From assembly GCA_041394725.1 (NCBI GenBank), contig JAWKHR010000048.1, positions 1 through 45,748 of the forward strand: a stretch of 45,748 nt of DNA. The letters run 5' to 3'. The notes under the pieces are model-generated. The model was given only the letters and a program-made list of their open reading frames with translations. It did no database searches and was not told where the DNA came from. Source of the DNA: JAWKHR01 sp041394725. GTDB lineage: Bacteria > Acidobacteriota > Vicinamibacteria > Vicinamibacterales > SCN-69-37. This document shows, piece after piece, positions 40,400 to 45,748 of this stretch. Position numbers and translations under genes: made by a program. Position 1 is the stretch's first letter. Each line of letters opens with the position of its first letter.

Positions 40400-41134
40400 C
40401 TATTTGCACACGCGCGTCGTCGCGAGCGTGGTGACGGTCGTCACGCTGCTCGAGCCGCCGCCGGACGTCGTCTGCAGCGTCGGGTTGCCGTTGGCGTCGA
40501 ACGTCTCGGTCGTCACCACGACGCCGCCGTTGACGAGCGTCGTCCGGATGCGGTTCGTGTCGTCGTAGCTGATGTCGCGCCGGTTGCTGAAACCCGGACC
40601 GACGTCCTGCGCGACCGTCGGCCGGCCCGACGCGTCCCAGGTCGTGTAGGTCGTGGTCGAGTTGCCCGACGAGCTCGTGTTGTCCGTCCGCGTGACCCGG
40701 CCGCTGCCGTCGAAGCTGTTCGTCGCGCCGCTCGTCGAGGTGCCGCCGGAACCGACCTGGGTCGCCGAGATGGTCCGCACCTTCGTCAGCGGCGGGATCA
40801 CCGTGACCTCGTCCACCAGGTCCGCGATCGAGGCGTAGGTGCTGACCGTGGTCGTCGTGCTGGTCGTGCCGGCGCTGTCGCTGTAGTTGCTGGTGCAGGT
40901 GGCCACGGCCGTCGCGGTGTTGATCGTGCACGTCTGCGAGACCGAGGACGTGAAGCCGGTGGCCGTGGTCGCGAAGGTGGCCGACGTGGCGACGTTGCGG
41001 CAGCTCGAGGTGCTGCCGCCGCCGGACGAGGGCGGTGGGGGGGGCGTGGTCGTGGGGCTCGACGGGGAACTGCCGCAGGCCACCCCGGCCAGCAGGCACG
41101 CCACCACGACCCATCCGCGCGAAGTCCGTCTCAT
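40400..41134 (-). CDS. Thr/Ser-rich lipoprotein with RHS/YD-like repeats
   Basis: 244 aa. A lipoprotein signal (WVVVACLLAGVACGS, lipobox Cys20) is followed by a Pro/Ser/Thr linker. The mature part is very rich in Thr and Ser. The C-terminal half has three short YD/RHS-like units (FDGSGRVTRTDN, WDASGRPTVAQD, FDANGNPTLQTT), a repeat type seen in surface polymorphic proteins, here in miniature. Function is unknown. The stop codon is 3 nt from the convergent sulfatase-fold gene; the start is divergent from the sigma factor gene. Confidence 0.75.
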   Translation of the reverse strand: MRRTSRGWVVVACLLAGVACGSSPSSPTTTPPPPPSSGGGSTSSCRNVATSATFATTATGFTSSVSQTCTINTATAVATCTSNYSDSAGTTSTTTTVSTYASIADLVDEVTVIPPLTKVRTISATQVGSGGTSTSGATNSFDGSGRVTRTDNTSSSGNSTTTYTTWDASGRPTVAQDVGPGFSNRRDISYDDTNRIRTTLVNGGVVVTTETFDANGNPTLQTTSGGGSSSVTTVTTLATTRVCK

Positions 41135-41230
41135 CGTCCCGCTCTCCTTCCGCCCGGCGTCCGCCGGGTCGTCCGTCCGCCCGTCGTTGGAGCCCACCCT
41201 CCGGAGTGGTAAGGTGTGCTCCCTTACGCC

Positions 41231-41788
41231 ATGCGCAAACGGCCGGGCGAAACCGTCACGTCGCACGCACGAGACGTGGATGCGCTGTTCAGCCTGGCCT
41301 ACGAGGAGCTCCGGCGCCTGGCCTCGGCCATCCGCCGCGACGACCCCGCCGCCACGATCAACCCGACGGCCCTGGTCAACGAGGCCTGGATCAAGCTGGC
41401 GGCGTCGCCGGGCCTCCGGTTCAACTCGCCGCTGCACTTCCGGCGGGTCGCGGCGCGGGCGATGCGGCAGGTGCTGATCGAGTCGGCCAGGCGACGGCGG
41501 GCCGGCAAGCGCGGCGGGGGCGAGGCGGTCGTCACGTTCGACGAGGCCCTCGGCGCGGGCGCCCTCGGCGCGGGCGGCGGCACCGGGGACGAGCTGCTCG
41601 CGCTCGACGAGGCGATCGAGGCCCTGACGCGGCTGAGCCCGCGCCAGGGCCAGGTCGTCGAGAGCCGGTTCTTCGGCGGGTTCGAGATGGGCGAGATCGC
41701 GGCGATGCTCGGCGTGTCGGAAGCGACGGTCCTCCGGGACTGGCGCGCGGCGCGCGCGTGGCTCGCGCGCGAGGTCGCGCGGAGGTAG
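41231..41788 (+). CDS. ECF sigma factor (SigX6/TIGR02999-like)
   Basis: 185 aa. Region 2 is DVDALFSLAYEELRRLASAIRR followed by INPTALVNEAWIKL, and HFRRVAARAMRQVLIESARRRRAGKRGGG is the signature of the acidobacterial/planctomycete ECF type. Region 4 has LSPRQGQVVESRFFGGFEMGEIAAMLGVSEATVLRDWRAARAWL. The ATG at 41231 was chosen; the GTG at 41216 with a GGAG upstream is a real alternative. No anti-sigma gene follows. A Ser/Thr kinase gene starts 3 nt after the stop instead, the usual partner for this group. Confidence 0.9.
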   Translation: MRKRPGETVTSHARDVDALFSLAYEELRRLASAIRRDDPAATINPTALVNEAWIKLAASPGLRFNSPLHFRRVAARAMRQVLIESARRRRAGKRGGGEAVVTFDEALGAGALGAGGGTGDELLALDEAIEALTRLSPRQGQVVESRFFGGFEMGEIAAMLGVSEATVLRDWRAARAWLAREVARR

Positions 41789-41791
41789 GCG

Positions 41792-44464
41792 GTGGCGTCG
41801 CGGGAGACGACGGGAGGGGCCGGCGACTGGGAACGGGTGCAGGCGCTGTTCCACGAGGCGCTGGCCCGGCCCGCGGCGGAGCGCCGGGCCTGGGTCCAGG
41901 GCGCCTGTGGCGGCGACGCCGCGCTCGTCGCGGAGGTCTGGTCGCTCGTCGAAGCCGACGCCGCGGGCAGCGCGGTGCTCGACGCCGGGCTGCCCGGCCT
42001 CGCCCGCACGCTGCTCGACGAGGCGCACGCGGCGCCGGGGCCGCCGGTGTTCGGGCGCTACCGCGTGCTCTCGCGCCTCGGCGAGGGTGGCATGGGCGTC
42101 GTCTACGCCGCGCGCCGCGACGATCTCGAGGCCACGGTCGCCATCAAGGTGCTGCGCCACGCGTGGCTGTCGCCGGCACGGCGGGGGCGGTTCGCCGACG
42201 AGCAGCGCATCCTGGCGCAGCTCGATCACCCGGGCATCGCGCGCATCCACGACGCCGACGTCCTGCCCGACGGCACGCCCTGGTTCGCGATGGAGTACGT
42301 CGATGGCGTGGCGATCGCCGATTTCTGTCGCGACCGCGCGCTGCCGCTCCCCGCGCGGCTCGCGGTCTTCCGCGACGTGTGCGACGCGGTGGCGCACGCG
42401 CACGCCCGCCTCGTCGTGCACCGCGACCTCAAGCCGTCGAACATCCTGGTGCGCGCCGACGGCCGCGTGAAGCTGCTCGACTTCGGCATCTCCAAACAGC
42501 TCCAGAGTCCGGGTGAAGCCGACGCGCCGGTGGATCCGACGCGGACCGTCGCGCGCCTGATGACGCCGGCGTATGCGGCTCCGGAGCAGATCGCCGGCGG
42601 ACCGGTCAGCGTGCAGACGGACGTCTACGCGCTCGGCGTGATCCTCTACGAGCTGGTGGCGGGGCGGCGGCCATTCGACCTGTCGGACCGCACGCCGGCC
42701 GAGGCCGAGGCGTTGATCGTCTCCGCCGATCCGCCGCGGCCCTCGACTTCGCCGGACCGCGTCGCCGCGGGGCGCGCGGCCTGGGCCGACCTCGACGTGC
42801 TGTGCCTGACCGCCCTGCAGAAGGCGCCCGGGCGCCGGTACGCGTCGGTGGAAGCGCTGGTCCGCGACCTCGATCACTTCCGTCGCGGCGAACCGCTCGA
42901 GGCCCGGCCGGACAGGCTCGCGTACAGGGCCGGCAAATTCGCGCGGCGACACTGGCGGAGCCTGGCGACCGCGGCGGTCGTCGGCCTGATGCTTGCCGGC
43001 ATGGCGACCTACTACACCTGGCGCCTGTCGGCGGCGCGGGCCGGGGCCGTGGCCGAGGCGGCACGCGTCGAGCGCATCCAGCGCTTCATGACGAGCCTGT
43101 TCGAGGGCGGCGACGAGGCGGCGGGGCCAGCCGCGGACCTGCGCGTCCGGACGCTGATCGACCGCGGCGCCCAGCAGGCCGCCGCGCTCGACGCGGACCC
43201 GGCGGCGCAGGCGGATCTCTACCGGACGCTCGGCGAGCTGTACCAGAAGCTCGGGGAGTTCCCCCGCGCCGACGACCTGCTCGGGCGCGCGCTCGACCTC
43301 GATCGGCGCCTCGCGGCGGATGGCGCGCAGGCCGACGCGGGCGCGCCGATCGACGCCGGCGCCCGGGTCGGCGCCACGCTCGTCGCGCAGGCGCTGCTCC
43401 GGCTCGACGAGGCGCGGCTCGACGAGGCCGAGCGTCTCGCGCGCGAAGGTCTGGCGCAGGCCCGTGCGACGCGGCCCGCCGTCCACCCGGACGTGGCGCG
43501 CGCCACGGCCGCGCTCGGCCAGGTCCTCGAGGCCCGCGGCGACACCACGGGCGCGATCGCGGCCGGCGAGGAAGCCGTGCGCCTCTACGCGGAGGGTGGC
43601 GAGCACACGGCGGAGTACGCCGCCGCGCTCGGGCAGCTCGCCGACGCGCACTACTACGCGGGCGACTACGACACGGCCGACGCAATCAACCAGCGCGTCC
43701 TCGCGGCCGTGAAGCGGATCTACGGCGAGCGCCACCCGCGGGTGGCCGACGTGCTCATCAACCTGGGCGCCTCACAGGTCGACCGCGGCCGGTACCGCGA
43801 GGCCGAGGCGTTCTACCGACCGGCGGTCGCGATCCTCGAGGCGTTCTACGGTCCGGACCACTACCGCACCGCGTCGGCGCTGACGATGCTCGGGCGGGCG
43901 CTGGTCTACCAGAAGCAGTTCGACGAGGGCGTGCCGCTGCTCGCACGGGCGCTGGACGTGCAGGAGCGGGTCAACGGTCCGGTGCATCCGCGTGTGGCGT
44001 CGGCGTTGAACGACCTCGGGTCCGCGGCGCTCCAGCAGGGCCGGCTCGACGAGGCCGAGGCCCGGTTCCGCCGGATGCTCGACGTGTACCGCCAGGTCTA
44101 CGCGGGCGAGCACTACCTGCAGGGCATCGCGCTGTCGAACCTGGCCAGCGTGCTGATGGCGAAGGGCGAGGTGGCGCGGGCCGAGGCGCTCTACCGCGAG
44201 GCGATCGGGATCTACACCCGCACCCAGGGCGCCGACCACCTGAACACCGGCATCGCGCGGATCAAGCTCGGTCGCGCGCTGGTCCGTCAGCGCCGCTGGC
44301 GCGACGCCGAGACGGAGCTCCTGGCCGGCGACGCCATCGTCTCCGCCCGGGCCGCCCCGACGGTCAGCTGGCTGGTCTCCGCCCGTGAGGATCTCGTCAC
44401 GGTCTACGAGGCGCTCGGCGAACCCGACAAGGCCGCGGCGTACCGCGCGCCGAAGCACCCCTGA
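41792..44464 (+). CDS. Membrane Ser/Thr protein kinase with extracytoplasmic TPR domain
   Basis: 890 aa. An N-terminal region of about 85 residues precedes a complete Hanks-type kinase domain: G97-E-G-G-M-G loop, Lys119 in AIKVL, His210-Arg-Asp212-Leu-Lys214 catalytic loop with Asn217, and Asp230-Phe-Gly. A single membrane helix (about residues 390-409) leads to a C-terminal domain of TPR repeats. The kinase should be cytosolic and the TPR part periplasmic. It is co-transcribed with the ECF sigma factor (3-nt gap) and probably regulates it or shares its stimulus; this is known of related pairs and inferred here. GTG is the start codon. Confidence 0.93.
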   Translation: MASRETTGGAGDWERVQALFHEALARPAAERRAWVQGACGGDAALVAEVWSLVEADAAGSAVLDAGLPGLARTLLDEAHAAPGPPVFGRYRVLSRLGEGGMGVVYAARRDDLEATVAIKVLRHAWLSPARRGRFADEQRILAQLDHPGIARIHDADVLPDGTPWFAMEYVDGVAIADFCRDRALPLPARLAVFRDVCDAVAHAHARLVVHRDLKPSNILVRADGRVKLLDFGISKQLQSPGEADAPVDPTRTVARLMTPAYAAPEQIAGGPVSVQTDVYALGVILYELVAGRRPFDLSDRTPAEAEALIVSADPPRPSTSPDRVAAGRAAWADLDVLCLTALQKAPGRRYASVEALVRDLDHFRRGEPLEARPDRLAYRAGKFARRHWRSLATAAVVGLMLAGMATYYTWRLSAARAGAVAEAARVERIQRFMTSLFEGGDEAAGPAADLRVRTLIDRGAQQAAALDADPAAQADLYRTLGELYQKLGEFPRADDLLGRALDLDRRLAADGAQADAGAPIDAGARVGATLVAQALLRLDEARLDEAERLAREGLAQARATRPAVHPDVARATAALGQVLEARGDTTGAIAAGEEAVRLYAEGGEHTAEYAAALGQLADAHYYAGDYDTADAINQRVLAAVKRIYGERHPRVADVLINLGASQVDRGRYREAEAFYRPAVAILEAFYGPDHYRTASALTMLGRALVYQKQFDEGVPLLARALDVQERVNGPVHPRVASALNDLGSAALQQGRLDEAEARFRRMLDVYRQVYAGEHYLQGIALSNLASVLMAKGEVARAEALYREAIGIYTRTQGADHLNTGIARIKLGRALVRQRRWRDAETELLAGDAIVSARAAPTVSWLVSAREDLVTVYEALGEPDKAAAYRAPKHP

Positions 44465-44486
44465 CGCGGCGGCCCGCGCAAAACGA

Positions 44487-44518
44487 AACGGGCCCGGCGG
44501 CGAACCGCCGGGCCCGTT
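44487..44518. terminator. Strong 14-bp hairpin terminator between convergent genes
   Basis: AACGGGCCCGGCGG (44487-44500), tetraloop CGAA, CCGCCGGGCCCGTT (44505-44518), perfectly paired. On the minus strand it is followed by TTCGTTTTG, a T-rich tract, so it should terminate the TonB-type gene; it may also serve the kinase gene on the plus strand. Confidence 0.75.
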
Positions 44519-44524
44519 CAAGGG

Positions 44525-44553
44525 TTCGACGTTCGAACTTCGACGTTCGAACG
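44525..44553. repeat. Heptamer array G (TTCGACG/TTCGAAC)
   Basis: Four 7-nt units, TTCGACG, TTCGAAC, TTCGACG and TTCGAAC, plus a G. The run is largely self-complementary and sits between the terminator hairpin and the 3' end of the TonB-type gene. Confidence 0.75.
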
Positions 44554-44570
44554 TCCCCGCGAATGCGTCC

Positions 44571-45748
44571 CTAGAACTGGATTCTCACCGCCAGCTGGAA
44601 CCGCCGCGGGTCGAAGTAGTTGCGCGGCTCCCCGTAGGTCGAGCTGTGGAAGTTCGGGTTGATGTTGTAGCCCGTCTGGCTGTTGAACACGTTGAACAGG
44701 TCCCCGACCACCTGGACGTTGTAGCGTCCGCCGGCGAGCGGGATGTTCTGCGTGTAGTTCAGGTCCATCTGCCAGTGGGCGTCCGACCGGTTCGACCCGG
44801 CGGGTTCCGCGTAGCGCGACGTGTCGCTCGTCGAGGAGGTCAGCGTGCGGTACGGCTCGTAGCTCCACGTCTCCCACGGCTGGCCGGACTGCGCGACGAT
44901 GTAGGTGCCGACCGACGCGTTCCAGTCGAGCGAGTAGAAGCCGTAGAGCTTCAGCGCGTGCGGCCGGTCGCCGCGGAGCGTGCCGTCGCGGAAGTTCCAG
45001 AGCTGCCGGCCGGCGCCGTCGGCGATGAACGACGACCCGACGAAGATGTTCGCGTCGTTGCTCGTCGTCGAGTTGTCCTGGTCGAAGTTGCCGTAGTAGT
45101 GGCTCCACGTGTAGGAGCCGCGCACGAACAGCTTGTCCGACCGGTACTCGGACTCGAACGTCACCTCGTTGTAGCGGGTGTAGGCGCCGTCGAGCTCGGC
45201 GATGACGTAGGACGAGCCCGAGATGATCGCGCGCCGGGCGTTCAGGTCCGCGATGTACGGCTCCTGCGGCACCGCGACGCCGTGGACCGTGGCGGGCGGG
45301 TCGAAGGCCGTCCGGGCGGTGTTGTTCGTGTCCTCCCAGAAGTGGCTGCCGCGGCGGTGCCGGTAGTAGGCGCGGCCGGTGAGCCGCGGCGTCAGCTGCA
45401 TCGAGGTGCCGAACACGTACTCGTCGATCCGCCGCGGCGTCATGTCCTCGACGAACAGCTTGCCGGACGAGGACGCGACCGGCTCGACGGCGAACAGCGT
45501 GCCCGTCGCGTCGTAGTGGGCGCGGATCGTGGTCGCCAGGTTGCGGTCCCACGACGCGGCGCGGGGCAGCGAGCTGGCGGCCGGGTTGTACCGGGCGAAG
45601 CTGGCGAAGACCGTGTCGCCGTCACGGTAGGCCCAGGTCGCGCCCAGGCGCGGCTGCACCATCTTGCCGAACCCGGTCTCGTACATCTTGTACTTGGTGC
45701 CCGGGGACTGCTCGTAGCCGGTGAAGTTCGCCGAGCTCTCCTTCAGGC
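44571..45748 (-). CDS. TonB-dependent receptor-like outer-membrane protein (3' part only)
   Basis: The frame is open to the window edge, so only about the last 392 residues are present; the N-terminal plug is outside. The visible part is a 22-strand-type barrel segment with alternating aromatic strands (ASFARYNPAASSLPRAASWDRN, YYRHRRGSHFWEDTNN, FVRGSYTWSHYYGNFDQDN, LWNFRDGTLRGDRPHALKLYGFY, RRFQLAVRIQF), ending in Phe. The wording matches large acidobacterial Oar/TonB-type receptors that often carry an N-terminal carboxypeptidase-regulatory-like domain. Ligand is unknown. The hairpin at 44487-44518 probably ends its transcript. Confidence 0.85.
   Translation of the reverse strand, partial: LKESSANFTGYEQSPGTKYKMYETGFGKMVQPRLGATWAYRDGDTVFASFARYNPAASSLPRAASWDRNLATTIRAHYDATGTLFAVEPVASSSGKLFVEDMTPRRIDEYVFGTSMQLTPRLTGRAYYRHRRGSHFWEDTNNTARTAFDPPATVHGVAVPQEPYIADLNARRAIISGSSYVIAELDGAYTRYNEVTFESEYRSDKLFVRGSYTWSHYYGNFDQDNSTTSNDANIFVGSSFIADGAGRQLWNFRDGTLRGDRPHALKLYGFYSLDWNASVGTYIVAQSGQPWETWSYEPYRTLTSSTSDTSRYAEPAGSNRSDAHWQMDLNYTQNIPLAGGRYNVQVVGDLFNVFNSQTGYNINPNFHSSTYGEPRNYFDPRRFQLAVRIQF

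Noticed and set aside
40400..43735. A 1111-codon open frame on the minus strand through the kinase gene
   Set aside because: Only the last 244 codons (start 41134) have a signal peptide and protein-like content; the rest is the antisense of the sigma factor and kinase.

Overview
The window is about 45.7 kb of very GC-rich DNA, gene dense, with start codons ATG and GTG. The gene content points to Acidobacteriota, probably a Vicinamibacteria-like lineage. The indicators are four stand-alone MacB/FtsX-type permeases of the ADOP family (acidobacterial duplicated orphan permease) with no ATPase partner, a PadR regulator next to one of them, a DUF1800/DUF1501 pair, an ECF sigma factor followed by a TPR Ser/Thr kinase, and a TonB-type receptor. 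The assignment is inferred from gene content; no rRNA or tRNA gene was seen.

Layout. 1-5.2 kb: two convergent paralogous outer-membrane-like proteins, an ADOP overlapping one of them, and a divergent ThiO-like amine oxidase. 5.2-9.8 kb: a composite repeat region, a GxxExxY-family PD-(D/E)XK protein, pterin-carbinolamine dehydratase, a MerR-like regulator and a secreted M14 metallocarboxypeptidase. 9.8-17.4 kb: a lone BMC-H microcompartment shell gene between two CAATC-word arrays, an ADOP, SerA-like dehydrogenase, and a padR-ADOP operon. 17.4-24.8 kb: a membrane-fused spermidine-synthase-like protein, a D-threonine aldolase/D-serine dehydratase-like enzyme, and DUF1501/DUF1800 proteins, each followed by a large inverted repeat. 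24.8-35.6 kb: two overlapping PYROXD2-like FAD oxidoreductases, a divergent ROK kinase, a DUF5671 protein, an HGSNAT/NagX-like acyltransferase, an apparently frameshifted NHL/TPR protein, DUF2585, and a FAD monooxygenase-GNAT pair. 35.6-45.7 kb: another ADOP, a sulfatase-fold/TPR lipoprotein, a Thr/Ser-rich lipoprotein, the sigma factor-kinase operon and the 3' part of a TonB-type receptor.

The most unusual feature is the intergenic DNA. At least seven spacers carry short-word arrays followed by their own inverted copy. The words have a 7-nt period (NNCAATC, GGGCACT, GGCGCTC, TTCGAAC/TTCGACG, GTGCCCG) or a mostly 9-nt period (ATGCAGNNN, TGAAGGNNN). The words differ from site to site but the architecture is kept. 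Two of the 9-nt elements share an internal pair of GC hairpins, and one lies directly upstream of the GxxExxY nuclease-fold gene, which suggests a REP/RAYT-like relationship as a hypothesis. A second recurring pattern is a -10-like hexamer only 5-9 nt before the start codon of several genes, implying frequent leaderless transcripts.

All calls come from reading the sequence. No database search, folding calculation or alignment program was run.
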